Under the pieces are notes generated by a model. The model worked only from the letters and a program-made list of their open reading frames with translations, was not told the origin of the DNA and made no database searches. Source: Sceloporus undulatus (Eukaryota > Chordata > Lepidosauria > Squamata > Phrynosomatidae). From it: 64,000 bases of DNA. The position numbers and the translations under genes were made by a program. Shown here in pieces: positions 30,805 to 43,352 of the stretch. Each line of letters opens with the position of its first letter. Within the stretch, counting starts at the first letter, position 1. The DNA is taken from contig NC_056526.1 of the NCBI RefSeq assembly GCF_019175285.1, forward strand, positions 15,514,586 to 15,578,585. Reading direction: 5' to 3'.

Positions 30805-32040
30805 AGATCTCTCTATCTGAGAATTCTAAATACCCCTCCTTAAACTGCAAATCCAAGGGCTCCATAGCATGCAGCAATGGCAGCAAGTGAAATCGTAACA
30901 CTGTAACTATATAGTGTGTGTGTGTGATTGCAAACTGAGATGATGGCAGCGTCTCTGTCCATTTTGTTCTTCGCTGGGTCAACACTAGGTGTGTTTTCAA
31001 TAAGCATCATTTGACACTCAGAAAGCCCTATTGTTGTTTTTAAATTCAGTGAGCATTCAAATATTCTTTCCATCCCTACTCTCCACTGACTTAGGAGTCA
31101 ATATTTTATCATTGGTTAAATTTTGGGCCGAGGAAGGAAGCAACATTTACTGCTCAATGTAGGCAGCAAAAGGTTTGCAGCAGAATCTGTGTTTCCCCCT
31201 CCCATTCCAGTTACCATCATCCTTATCCATCTAAGCATTCACTGTGTCAGTCAACACTTTCTTTCAAGCACTCTTGAGGCCAAAACCTGCCTTTTCATCT
31301 CCCGTAGTTGAGCTTGCCAATAGATGTTTCTCTCCCTTGACTTCAAGGTCCATGTAAGATCCTGGGTTTCAGCCAGCTTTGCATTCTAAACTAGCACCAC
31401 TTTCCTGGAACGCAGGTTCATGTTTTGCATGGTGAATATCCTCCTTTCAAGGTTGCTTTGCACCACTGTAAATTGAGAGCATGGACTGGATACTGATTAC
31501 TACTTACTTTAATACATTACACAACAATCAAAGCAGAGCAATGTGTGACTTCTTCAGTCTGCCTAATGTTCTCTTTCACAAAGTCCAACAATCATGTGGG
31601 ACTGTTAAGAGAAGTGGTTATTTGCCTTTCTGTAGAAATCAAAGTTGGTTCTTGATTTTTTTTAACATGAGGACTTTCCCTAATGTGTCTTTAAAAAAGA
31701 CCCCCAATAACCCCCAAATCAGAGTATTCATCATCTATATACCTAAACACAAAAAGAAATTCTGATAAAATATAAGTGGCTTAAATTGTTCTTATTACTG
31801 CATGAACCTTTGAAATGCAAACCTAAAGTTCACAGCATCCATCACTCACTTTCCCCTTAGTGGCTGATTAATGTTAATAATACAGAGACTGTGTAAGAGA
31901 GTTGCCCCTGCTGAGGAGAACAAGTACTAAGTTGATGAAAGAATATGGTATATCCTTTCCTAGCTGGAACTCTTTGTTTGTTTTATCAATTAATCTCCTG
32001 TCTCACCTTTTTGAATACATGGACCTCCTCCTCCAGCCTT
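30805..32040. other. Intergenic, nothing recognised
   Basis: A short (TG)n at 30916-30927; otherwise no gene or classifiable repeat. Confidence 0.35.
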
Positions 32041-32625
32041 TGTGTATTTGTGTGCTTCATAGATTATAGCAAAGCGTTTGCACAGATCACAAAAAGTTAC
32101 CAATGACTCTTAAAGACATGCCAGTGTCATTACATCTGAGTGTCCTGATGAGAAATGTGGACGTAGGAGGTTATTATAAGAGCAGAATATGGAGAAACAG
32201 AATGGTTCCCAATTGGCAAAGAGGTCAGGCAAGACTGCACACTATCACCCTATTTCTTCAGCTTGTATGCTCAAAATATCATACGAAGAGTAGGTTTAGA
32301 CACAGAAGAGGGAAGATAGGAGGAAGGAACTTCAATAATCAAAGATATGCGGATGATACCATATTACTAATGAAAAACACCACACACTTGGAACGATTGT
32401 TAAGAAAGATCAAAGAAGTGCAAAGGCAGGTTTACTGGTGAACATAAAGAAAACAAAAATAATTACTATGGAAGATTCACATAAATTCAATTTAGAAATC
32501 AAAATAGTTAATACCTGTTCCTAGCATCAAACATTGATAAAAACAGTGACTACAGTCAAGATATAAGAAGAAGACCAAGAATGGGAAGGGCAGCCATGAA
32601 AGATCTATGAGCACTATGAGGATTC
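32041..32625 (+). mobile_element. BovB LINE, RT region, decayed
   Basis: Encodes scattered pieces of the BovB RT: CFIDYSKAFAQI (FXDYXKAFD motif), then KIGGRNFNNQRYADDTILL with the YADD catalytic box, and later EDQEWEGQP/RRRPRMGRAAMKDL in another frame. Several frames are needed, so it is inactive. Confidence 0.8.
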
Positions 32626-34321
32626 ATTACAACTGTTCACAGTATATTTCCACATCTACCTCTGAACCATGAAAATTAAATACTGCTGAAATGCTTCAGT
32701 GAATAAAAAATGTTTAAAAAAAAAGTTGGCAATGAAATGAAAATGACACAGGCATATGGCAGTTTACCTGGTGTGATATATAATGATCTGGGTGCTACAT
32801 TAGAAATACCTCTCCTAAAGCTTGGAAAAGTTACCTTTTAAAATCAGAGATCCCATTCCCCATGGCCTCCATGGAATCTTGAATCATAGTCCAAAAAAAG
32901 TAAATAAATAAAATAATAATGTATTCCTCAGTAGCTTAACCCATCCATAACTATTCATTTATATGTGACTATACCCTCTCCCCAGCCCATGTCTGCTACC
33001 AAAACCATTTGAAGGAAAGAACAGTCAGAAGAGGGAGGAATTATATGCCCCATCCTTCCCACCAGCTGATTCATCTTTTAAGTGCGTCCCACTTTCTGCA
33101 TTCTCTTTATCTTGACAAATCAGGTTCAGGAATACTCATTTGCAGAGCTAAAGTCTAGTTCCGCCCTTTGGCTCTGTTAGAAGAGAAGCCCTGCTGAGTT
33201 ACAGTGGCTCTATGGGAAAGTAATAAGGTAGAGTTGTGATCTTAGCATGCACACATAAATCCATGAGACATCTAAACAGATTGATAAGTCAAGTGTTCTC
33301 AGGTCAACTGTTACCAGAATGGAGTGCTTATTTGTCTCAAATTAGAAATGAGATGCTGGGTGACAGATAATAGAGATGAGAGACATAAGAAGGAAGGAAA
33401 CTTCCCCCCTCTTCTTCTCTTTATCAAACCCGCTTGATTTAATGCAAGGCATGCACAGTTAATGATGGGTTTGAATGATACCTGTATGTTTTATAGGTGT
33501 ATAAATTGGTTGTAGTAAAATCTTATACATCCTATATCACTAGGTATTGTTTCATCCTATTACAGGCGATATCTATCCAGAGTTGACTGGATTGTATTAA
33601 TCTGATCCTAGTTTAATGATGCCTTAACATTTTTATGGGAGAATTTAATGTTTGCAATATCCATGTTCCTTATTTGAAAGTGTGACTTATAGGTTCTCAT
33701 CTTCCTTAAATTATGAAATCCTTCACCTAATAAAGGAAAATGATTATGCTTTTCAAAAAAGAAAAAGAAAGAAAGACAGAAAGAAAAGGGGGAAAAAAGG
33801 CAAAGTCATTTAACAACCCATATAGCTGTCTATTGTAGGGCTTTGCATAATAATTGTAATTTAGCTATTAGAAATTCTAAAGGCAGTTTATCTGTCATCA
33901 CTTGCAATACTGAAGAAAAAAAAAAAGAAGAAAAACTTCACCATTCAAAGAAGACTGTATTTCTGAAGCATAATGGAGAGGAGACCTTGACCCTAGATCA
34001 ATAATATATTTACTACTGTTGCTGTTAAGGCCATCAGTTCATTATGAATAGACAATTGTTGATGGTATGTCATTAATTTCTTGTCTTTGCAGTACTCTAA
34101 TACTAAATTATCCCATTTTTATGGGGAATCAATAACACAAGAATCAATAAGATCAATATGATTTCAATACAATTTGCAATGTCCAGAGGGTAGGGCTGAT
34201 TTTAGGGTCCCTAAGAGGCTGCAGGAGGCAAAGTCAGCCAAGGTTTTGTATATCCCAGGGCCTGGTCCCTTCTTCAGTCCTCAGGATGAAGAATCTCAGG
34301 GTGAGAGCCCTATCTTGAACA
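32626..34321. other. Intergenic, nothing recognised
   Basis: A/G-rich stretch near 33750-33800; otherwise unremarkable. Confidence 0.35.
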
Positions 34322-34323
34322 AA

Positions 34324-34388
<65 letters not shown>
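34322..34388 (+). repeat. (TCTG)n(TC)n microsatellite
   Basis: A TCTG-type block followed by about 16 TC units. Confidence 0.95.
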
Positions 34389-34392
<4 letters not shown>

Positions 34393-34407
34393 CATCTGTT
34401 AGACATA

Positions 34408-34505
34408 GTCTGCTGCCATACTGCAGAAATGCAGTCCAACGCCACTTTAACTGTCATGGCTCCACCCTATGGAAATCTGGAATTTGAAATACTTTGTTGT
34501 CTGTG
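34408..34505. mobile_element. Half of a palindromic MITE P
   Basis: One arm (atactgcagaaatgcag, ccactttaactgtcatggct). The other arm is missing. Confidence 0.6.
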
Positions 34506-34511
34506 ATGATG

Positions 34512-34862
34512 GACAAAATGATACTCCCCTGCATTCTTTGTATGGAAGTCAACAAAACTGGCAGTTGAACCTTACTAGCACACTGTTGTACCACTTAGTC
34601 CATTATTGGTGGAGAGTTCTGTCTCTGTGGACAACATTTCTATTCAACCAGTCCAGCAAGCCCACAATCTTGGTTTTATCTTTGATTCTTTTCTGTTGTG
34701 TGTCCCTCAGATCCAGACCACAGCCAAGGCTTGCAGATTCTTTTTATACAATATTGCCAAAATCCGACCATATCTCTCCGCCTCTACTGCCAAGATCCTG
34801 GTCCATGCCCTAGTGGTCTCACGAATTGATTACTGTAACATCCTCCTGGCTGGGATAAAATT
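34512..34862 (+). mobile_element. L2-clade LINE fragment, second subfamily
   Basis: Encodes HNLGFIFDSF, then KACRFFLYNIAKIRPYLSAS and VHALVVSRIDYCNILLAG, the connection between RT and the C-terminal part of L2-type ORF2. It differs from the L2 copies at 36109 and 62046, so it is another subfamily. Truncated at both ends. Confidence 0.75.
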
Positions 34863-34932
34863 TAGCCCAAAATGTAGGACATTTAAGAAAAATGGAGGAC
34901 TTTAAATGTCCTATATTTTGGGCTAAAGTTTA
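34863..34932. repeat. 70-bp perfect-like hairpin
   Basis: tttagcccaaaat and taggacattt pair with aaatgtccta and attttgggctaaa about 30 bp on. Followed by related gtcctacattttg text to 34981. Confidence 0.75.
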
Positions 34933-34990
34933 TCCTACAATTGTCTTATATTTTGGTCTAAATTTTGTCCTACATTTTGTTCCGGTTTTT

Positions 34991-36002
34991 AATAGAGAAT
35001 TATGGCAACCCTAACTACGCTGCACATGTTCTTTGGGATGGTCACAACAAAAGATCAACAGTTTATCACTCCCAATGTCATCCTGAGCATCCATCTTTTG
35101 GCTATTACTCTTCTCCCTCTTTACACTCATGTCCACAATTGCTGGTCAGTTTGTGAAGATACCACAAAGCCAGCAGGACACCAAAGTCACTGTACACTTG
35201 CTAAGACCCTCATTTTACTGATGCATAAAGTCAGTGAATCAAGCCTTAAAAGCCTATACCACAAAAAGTTTTAAAGGTGTTGTCAAAACTTTTCCAATCA
35301 GTTTTATGTTTAGCCACAATGGAAGAGATCAATTTCCAAATTATATCAGATGAAGCAGAACACCCTGGGAAAAATGCGAGTCACAGTGCTCTGACAGAGG
35401 ATACATTATCTTCATGAATTACTGGCGCCCTTTATAACTCACTTAAAGATGGAGTAATGCACCAAGCCACCAGTGACTTAGTAAAGGTCTGAGGCTAGTA
35501 AAAAGAGAAGATGAATATGTTCTTATGCTGCCAGTGGGTACCACTCAGAATAAGCAAATGCAACTTCAGAGAGAGAATTTCAATTAAGTTCCTCCTTATT
35601 TTGCCATTGGATAGCACTTACTGCGGGCTGTTTCCCTGTACTGTTACACAGATGACAAAGGAATCATTCATTTGAAGATGCTATAAGGGTACCTCAATGG
35701 CACCTTAAGGGTAAAGCTAAATGAAATATAGTATTATGATTCTGAAAGTTAATTGGTAAATGTATATGCACAATGTTATGCTTTGTAAATATATATTACT
35801 GTCCTTTGAACACCTGGTTTCTGCAAGAAATGCTCCTATATGTTCACATGTTGATAATAACTACAACACTTCCCAAGGAGGAGAATTAGAATTAGTCTTA
35901 CCATCTAACCCAATATTGTCTACACACCTTGCCAATAGGTCTCAAAGATTTTAGGGTCTTTTCCAGACATAACTGGAGATGCTGGGGACCTGAACACACA
36001 CC
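34991..36002. other. Intergenic, nothing recognised
   Basis: No gene or classifiable repeat seen. Confidence 0.35.
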
Positions 36003-36108
36003 TATCAACATTTCATAGATGAAAGCCAGGACATGTGTGCCTAAGCAAACGTCAGGGTACGGTTAAGATGGCAAAAGTTATTAAGGAGGAAAAACATCGA
36101 GACTAAGA
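36003..36108 (+). repeat. Interspersed repeat X, copy 3 (5' part)
   Basis: tcaacatttcatagatgaaa, ccaggacatg, then ggttaagatggcaaaagtta, as at 8611. Abuts the L2 LINE. Confidence 0.65.
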
Positions 36109-36658
36109 TGTTTTTGGATGGATGAGGGAAAACAGACTCAGCCTGAATCCAGAGAAAATGGAAGTACTGGTGATAGGCTCTCCTGGCCTGGGTAAGGAAA
36201 TTTTTCCACCTGTCCTGAATGGGGTCACACTCCCTGTGAAGGACTCTGTTCGCAGTCTGGGGGTGCTCCTAGACTCATCGCTTCACCTTAGCTCTCAGGT
36301 GGATGCGACGGTCAGGAGCACTTGTTATCAGCTTCGGCTGATACGTCAGTTGCGTCCCTTCCTGGGCCGGGGGGACCTTGAAACCGTGGTACACGCTCTG
36401 GTAACCTCTCGATTGGATTTCTGTAATGCGCTTTACATGGGGCAACCCTTGTACCAAACCCGGAAGCTTCAATTAGTGCAGAATATGGCTGCTAGGCTGG
36501 TTACTGGATGTTCCAGGGCCAGCCATATAACACCAGTATTGAAAGATCTCCATTGGCCGCCTATTCGCTTCCGGGCTGAATACAAGGTGTTGGTTATTAC
36601 CTATAAAGTCCTAAATGGCTTGGGCCCAGGGTACTTGGAGGACCGCCTCTCCCCATAC
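36109..36658 (+). mobile_element. L2-clade LINE, C-terminal part of ORF2, cut by gap
   Basis: Open frame from WMRENRLSLNPEKMEVLVIG through VRSLGVLLDSSLHL and RLDFCNALYMGQPLYQ to LGPGYLEDRLSPY, closely similar to the copy at 62046. It stops at the assembly gap. Its last 157 bp recur at 42281-42437 with one difference noticed, and there the same frame continues as SPPRTLRSGGKHLLG. Confidence 0.9.
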
Positions 36659-36683
36659 NNNNNNNNNNNNNNNNNNNNNNNNN
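36659..36683. other. Assembly gap of 25 N
   Basis: Twenty-five N bases, at the exact outer edge of the left arm of the inverted repeat. Confidence 1.
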
Positions 36684-36828
36684 GACAGAATGGTTTCCCA
36701 ACTCTTATCTTTAGACTGAGGGACCTGCCACTTCTCAGAAATCTGGATTCTGGTATCACCTTCTGGCCACCTGAGTGCCAAATCTGTGATGGTGGTTAAA
36801 ACCAGACAGTCAGAGTTAACATCAACCT

Positions 36829-37275
36829 AATAATAATAATAATAATATAATAATATAAATTTATTTCTATTCCCACCTCTCCCTATGGGATTCGCGGGGA
36901 TTAGAGCGTCAGTATATTACATCAGTAAAAACATAACAAATACAAACTTACATCTACATACTACCATACAATATAATTAACAATTTTTCAACTCTTCATA
37001 AGAACATACCATACAGCAGAATGAGATGTTTCACAGTAGATTTGTTGTGTAGGCTCGCTGGAAGAAATCCGTCTTCAGCGCTTTCTTGAAACACGAGAGT
37101 GGTAATGAGACGGATCTCCAGCAGTTCATTCCACAACTTGGGGGCCATGGCAGAAAATGCTCTGTGGGAAGTAGTCACCGCCTGGTTTTTACGTAGTCTT
37201 CCTCCCAGATGTTCTGAGAGTGGGGGGCGGATTGTGTAGGGAGAGGCGTTCCCTCAAGTAACCCGGGCCCATTGA
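36829..37275 (-). mobile_element. L2-clade LINE 3' end (left-arm copy)
   Basis: Minus strand encodes TTSHRAFSAMAPKLWNELLE; the 3' ATT-type tail is at 36829-36860. Mirror of 47775-48260. Confidence 0.75.
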
Positions 37276-38099
37276 GTTTTAAAGGTAAAATCAACACTTG
37301 TATTGGAACACTAAATGTAAGCATTCTAAGTACTGGAATCTCAGGATATTTAATGAGCAGGCTATTTATAGACTATGTATTATTTGTAGATATATACATA
37401 ACCAATATATCATTCCCCTTAGGGAAAGCACAGGCTGTTGTCAGTGTCGGATATTTGTTTTCATCACATACATATAAGGCATCATACATTCATTTTAGTA
37501 CATCACTGGCTATTAAGATGTTACACTTTCATAAGGACACTTTTATCTCTCTAATCTCTTCAACAGCCTCTTTAATAGTTATCACATACAGGAACAGTGC
37601 CCTTTAAACAGATAGCCAGCCATAATTCATCAGCAGGTTCTTTCATATTTTTCAAATCATATTAGACAGACATTATAAAGGCTTTCACTATCAGAGTGTT
37701 TCGCCTCTTGTAACTAACCTTATCCATCAAGGAAACAGTCTCATCAGTTGAGGCACTACATCAGTACTCAACAGGAATCTATTAAATTCTTGACCAGTGT
37801 TAAATCTAAACAACTTCGTTACATTAAAACATTCAAATACCAAGGGTATGAAAGGAACTGGCAGAAGTAATCTCACAACCACTGTAAATAATTTTAAAAA
37901 CAGGAGAGGTCCCAGAGGAGGAGGGGAAATGTTGTCCCATCTTTAAAAAAAAAAAAAGGGGGGGGGGCTGAATAATTACCACTCAGTCAGCCTGACATCA
38001 AACCAGGAAAAATTCTAGAGCAGATAATTAACCATCTGTAAACACTTAGAAAGGAATGCCATGATCAAAAACAAACAAAACAACAACAAACAAAACAGC

Positions 38100-39420
38100 A
38101 TGGGTTTTCAAAAACAAGTCTGCCAGAATAATCTTACCTCTTTTTTGACAGAGTCAAAAGCTTGATAGATGATGGGTATGCGGTGATGTAGTGTATCTGA
38201 TTTCAGTAAGACTTTGACAGGTCCCCCATGATATTCTTGCCAAAAAAGTTAGTAAATGTGGGGTAAAAATGTGACTGTTAGGTGGATTTGTAATCAGTTA
38301 ACCACCAAACCCAAAGGGTACTCAACAATGGCTCTTCCGCATCCTGAGAGAAGTGACTAGTAAAGTGCCACAAGGATCGCCCCAGGCCCAGGGCTATTCA
38401 ACATCTGTACAATGACTTGGAGATGGAAAGAGGGTAAACTTATCAGATCTGCAGATGATACAGTGGTCCTGCATCATACGTGGGTGCCTTTTAGTGGCTT
38501 TCATCTTATGCTGAAAGCTGCGTGATGGGGTTGCAAGGTGCGTGCGCCTGTGGCACACGTGCCCACTTCACATCATGCATGAGAACCATGCATCACGCAC
38601 AAGCACCATGCATCATGCCAAGCATGCATGTTATTCTTTATGTGGAGGGGTCCAGGCTGGATTCCCGTGTAAGGCAAGGGCCCACTGCACAAATAGGAGG
38701 GGTAGTTAATACCCAAAGACAGGATCAGAATTCATAAGAGATGAGAAGCTGGGTCAAGGAAAACAGAATTCTGTCTGTCAAGACAGAATTCATAATAGAT
38801 TAGAAGCGGGGTCAAAAAAAAATGAAGTTCCACAAGGAGAAATGTAGGATATTACTCGTGGTAGTAAAAATGAAATACACAGATATAGGATGGGTGACAC
38901 CTGCTTGATAGCAACACAGGCAAAAGATATCTAGGAGTCTTAGTAGAGCACAGGCTGAACTTGAGTCAGCATCTGATGTGGCAGCTAAGAAAGTCAATGC
39001 TATTCAAGGTTGCATCAAAACATTGAGGAAAATAATAGTCCCACTCATTATGTTTTGGTCAGACCTCATCTGGAATATTGTGTCCATTGTGGCATCACAA
39101 TTCAAGAGGATTTTGACTGCTGTAGCATGTCCAAAGAGGAACCAAATGTTAAAAGTCGGAAACCAGCCTAGAGGAGTGGCTTCGGGAGTTCAGCCTGTAG
39201 AAGATAGGTTAAGAGGTATGATAGCCATGTTATCAATAGAATATTCAAGGGATGTTATATTGAGGATTGAGCAACCTTTTCTTATTGCTTCTGAGACTGG
39301 GGCATGAAGCAATGTATTCAAACTACAGGAAAAGATATTCTACCTAATCCTTAGGAGGAACTCTTGACAGTAAGAACTAAAAAAAGATCTTAGCCATAAC
39401 CCTACCTGAAGCCAAGTGGA
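38100..39420 (+). mobile_element. CR1 LINE, RT to 3' end (left-arm copy)
   Basis: Mirror of the CR1 at 45590-47075. It ends in ggaaaagatattctacctaa and cttgacagtaagaact. The frame is broken more often here than in the right arm. Confidence 0.75.
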
Positions 39421-41337
39421 AGTCTTTGGCTGGTTAAGGTTCTAATTACATAGTTATACACATGCTAGGTGATTACTACAGGTCACATCTCCTCACATCT
39501 CACAGTTTTGTAGAAGCACTGGCATTCTAATATGTTATCTTCTTTACTTCTGAGGAGGCATTTTGCTCAGATTTAAGCTAATACTTGTAATAATACATAC
39601 ACACACTCTAGTACATCTAGCTTTCTACATTATTTCTTATACCCTATATGCTATATTCTATAGGTTCCACCAGGTTACACTCTGTACTTTATAGGTATAT
39701 CCCAGGCCACAAATTGGCAATGAGATCCACAACAGCTAGGCCAAAAGCTCTGGCTTCAACCCAATCCAGGGGTGGTGTTCAGATGATTCAATCCCCGATG
39801 AAGCTGAAGCTCTACTGCGGTCGCCTGAGGTGGCTGAAACCCAGTACAAAAAGAAATACAAAAGAACACCCTTGCTGGTGGTCTCAGGACCGGTGTGTGG
39901 TCACTGTAGTCCTATGACAAATGGAGAGCAATTAGGGTGGGAGCGGGCTGTGACTGATCCTTTGGCCCCATCTGCTTGGGGCCGAGTAAACCGGGCCATA
40001 ACATCCACCTCCTCCTTGCAGCTGAACAGATCTTTTTCATCCAAAGTGGCTTCTGGCTGCTAAGGTGAGCTGGGAGATGATTATGAGCATGCCAATAGTG
40101 CCACAGTTATGACTAAATAGTCTTACTGAATATGGAGCAGCTACAGATCTCTAGGTTATGAATACAGTAGTAACTATAATAAAGAATGCCACCAAAGAAA
40201 TAACTATCACTTTGTGTCCCTCATAGAACTTAGAATCTGCTGCCTTAGACAACTCCTTCAGTCTCCCCATGCCTCTTTGAAAAGAGGATTGCTCCATGTT
40301 CAGAACTTTGGCACTAAAATTGCAGGGACAGGCCGGTATGTGCCAAACCAGCTTGCATGGTACCCCATAGGGAGAATAAATGGGTTTAGTAAGTTGAGTG
40401 TTGGGCTAGAATTGTGAAATTCAGGATCAAATCTCCACCCATCTGTGAAGCACATTGCCCAAATTTGGTTCATTTGCTACTCAGCTTAATCTACCTTATA
40501 GGGATGCTGTGATGGTAAGAGACATGTCTGCAATCTTGAGCTCTTTGTAGAAAACAAAACATAAAATAAAATCTTCCTAAGAGTGGTTCTGTCTTAAGCA
40601 AACTTAATTGAATATTTTTCACTAGAAACATTCAGTGTGAAATAATGTCAGGTAATAACTACCTGTTTTCAAACAATCTGGGGCATTCCATGGGACACAT
40701 ACATAGCTCTAAGAAGTGGGCTAAACTGATCCCATGATTATATTTAGTTCCTTCCTTGTGATCAATTAGTAGCCAATATGCAACCAATAAAATTGATTGG
40801 TTTCCACATCAGTGGCTGTGATAGTAAATTTGATGCTTGTTTGGTTCCTAGTACCCTTAGTGTGCACAACTGATAAAATGATTATCAAGAGCATGCAGTG
40901 AACAAGAAATGCACCGAGCACAGGTTAGTACACAGCCTCATCATAAGAAGCACATGTTTTAATGGTTATAGTCTATTAAGTTTTATAATCTGAAATCAGT
41001 GACATTTGCCATAATAATTATAATTGCCCAGTTTCTTGCTATTCATATTTAAAAAGGACTTTATGGCTTAGCTAACTAAGATAATCAGTGGCAAATGGTG
41101 TGTTACATCAGTCTAAATCATTGGTGAGCTGGATTTTGAAAGCATCTGTGCTAGCTTTAAACACCTTATTACACAGTAAATATTACACAGAAAAAAAGGA
41201 AGCATATTTAAAGTCACAATTCGTCTTTGAGTCATGGATAGAATTTTCCATGGAAACTCAGTTAAATTGCATAATTTGTTAAGTTATGGCTCTTTAACAT
41301 TTTTTTTGGAGTTCTCCAAGTATCTTTCTAAACATAG

Positions 41338-41547
41338 GGCCCAAACAGACAGACCAAAATAAAGCTGCTTCGGGTCACTTTGAAAGAGTGCTGTTTAAAT
41401 GAGTATACATCCAAGAGGCCAGAAGCCATGCCAAAACCACACACTCCAGTCCTAAGGACTGGAGCACAGCTTTGGTGCAGCTACTGCTTCTTAAGATGTG
41501 TAGTCATTTAAACAGCATATCTGTTTTTTGGTCTGCCTGTTTGGACC
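41338..41547. mobile_element. Short palindromic MITE with CATAG duplication (left-arm copy)
   Basis: Ends GGCCCAAACAGACAGACC and, inverted, GGTCCAAACAGGCAGACC; 5-bp CATAG at 41333-41337 and 41548-41552. Mirror of the insertion at 43140. Confidence 0.8.
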
Positions 41548-41744
41548 CATAGTTCAGCAGTAAAAGAAGGATATGGAATTTCCATTTTTTTAAAAATTCT
41601 ACTGCTTTATTATTCCATGAATTTGCTCTGTCTCTGAGTTCCAATTCAACTCAGAAAATGTCTAAAATTAATTGTAGAATTATAGCATGCAACCTCTTTT
41701 CTCTGCCCATTCTTGTAGACTCAGGCAAAAGCAAATGGCTGCAA

Positions 41745-41748
41745 CCTC

Positions 41749-41781
<33 letters not shown>

Positions 41782-42280
41782 TAAAATAATAATAATAATA
41801 TAATATAATAATTTATTCTTACCACTATCCAAAGATCACAGTGGTGCACAACAAGCAAACAAAAACAATTAAAACATCATAACCCAATTCCCCAACATAC
41901 ACAATATCCAATTACAAAAAAAAAAAAAAAAAAAAACAACAACAATAAAACAGTTAACAATTAAAAACAGTTAGAAACAGTTAAAACCATGCAAAACAAC
42001 CTCATACAAATGGCTGGATAGATGGATCCACCAATTACATTGCCAGGGGAGGAAGAAAAATGCCAGCAGGCCATGGGGGAAAAGCCTGGCGGAATAAAAA
42101 GGACTTCAGGTCTTCTTAAAACCATCAAGGGTGGTGACTGTACGGAGCTCATGGGGGAGAGAGTTCCAGAGCTGAGGGCCGAAACTGAGAATGCCCTCCG
42201 GGAGAATTAAGTCGAGCATCTGGAACTCTAAAAGATGTTTCCCACCCGACCTGAGAGTGCGGGGCGGACTGTATGGGGAG
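41745..42280 (-). mobile_element. L2-clade LINE 3' end (left-arm copy)
   Basis: Minus strand gives the L2 ORF2 end and 3' UTR, with an (ATT)n tail at about 41745-41815. Mirror of 42428-42940. Confidence 0.85.
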
Positions 42281-42427
42281 TACTGGATGTTCCAGGGCCA
42301 GCCATATAACACCAGTATTGAAAGATCTCCATTGGCCGCCTATTCGCTTCCGGGCTGAATACAAGGTGTTGGTTATTACCTATAAAGCCCTAAATGGCTT
42401 GGGCCCAGGGTACTTGGAGGACCGCCT
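42281..42427 (+). mobile_element. Spacer of the inverted repeat: L2 coding segment
   Basis: 147 bp between the arms. It encodes GCSRASHITPVLKDLHWPP to LEDRL and is a near-identical copy of 36502-36648, the sequence just before the gap. Confidence 0.9.
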
Positions 42428-42895
42428 CTCCCCATACAGTCCGCCCCGCACTCTCAGGTCGGGTGGGAAACATCTTTTAGGAGTTCCAGATGCTCGACTT
42501 AATTCATCCCGGAGGGCATTCTCAGTTTCGGCCCCTCAGCTCTGGAACTCTCTCCCCCATGAGCTCCGTACAGTCACCACCCTTGATGGTTTTAAGAAGA
42601 ACCTGAAGTCCTTTTTATTCTGCCAGGCTTTTCCCCCATGAGCCTGCTGGCATTTTTCTTCCTCCCCTGGCAATGTAATTGGTGGATTCCATCTATCCAG
42701 CCATTTGTATGAGGTTGTTTTGCATGGTTTTAACTGTTTCTAACTGTTTTTAATTGTTAACTGTTTTATTGTTGTTGTGTTTTTTTTTGTAATTGGATAT
42801 TGTGTATGTTGGGGAATTGGGTTATGATGTTTTAATTGTTTTTGTTTGCTTGTTGTGCACCACTGTGATCTTTGGAATAGTGGTATAGAAATAAA

Positions 42896-42937
<42 letters not shown>

Positions 42938-42940
42938 GAG
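42428..42940 (+). mobile_element. L2-clade LINE 3' end and (ATT)n tail
   Basis: Completes the ORF2 of the copy at 36109: SPPRTLRSGGKHLLGVPDAR, APQLWNSLPHELRTVTTLDG, ending LFCQAFPP and a stop. The 3' UTR runs to ctgtgatctttggaatagtg and a 14-unit ATT tail. Confidence 0.9.
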
Positions 42941-43139
42941 GTTGCAGCAATTTGCTTTTGCCTGAGTCTACAAGAATGGGCAGAAGAAAAGATGTTGCAT
43001 GCTATAATTCTACAATTAATTTTAGACATTTTCTGAGTTGAATTGGAACTCAGAGACAGAGCAAATTCATGGAATAATAAAGCAGTAGAATTTTAAAAAA
43101 AATGGAAATTCCATATCCTTCTTTTACTGCTGAACTATG

Positions 43140-43352
43140 GGTCCAAACAGGCAGACCAAAATAACAGATATGCTGTTTAAATGACATACACATCTTAAGA
43201 AGCCAGTAGCTGCACCAAAGCTGTGCTCCAGTCCTTAGGACTGGAGTGTGGTTTTGGCATGGCTTCTGGCCTCTTAGGATGTATACATCATTTAAACAGC
43301 ACTCTTTCAAAGTGACCCGAAGCAGCTTTATTTTGGTCTGTCTGTTTGGGCC
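43140..43352. mobile_element. Short palindromic MITE (right-arm copy)
   Basis: 213 bp, flanked by CTATG at 43135-43139 and 43353-43357 (CATAG on the other strand). Ends GGTCCAAACAGGCAGACC and, inverted, GGGCCCAAACAGACAGACC. Confidence 0.8.

Larger units (their letters stand above)
36684..42280. repeat. Left arm of 12-kb inverted repeat
   Basis: 5597 bp that is the reverse complement of 42428-48406. Example pairs: 36684 with 48406, about 40216 with 44755, 42280 with 42428. Where I compared the arms by eye they agree closely, and most differences are single bases missing from this arm. It contains, mirrored, every repeat of the right arm except the mariner-type MITE of 44063. Confidence 0.9.

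Noticed and set aside
36122-36799. A 225-codon frame spanning the N gap
   Set aside because: It is L2 LINE coding sequence up to 36658; the part after the N run is from another sequence and merely stays open.
39648-40417. Mirrored open frames on both arms of the inverted repeat, apparently conserved
   Set aside because: Similarity between arms comes from recent duplication or artefact, not from selection on a protein; the frames differ in length and have no known motif.
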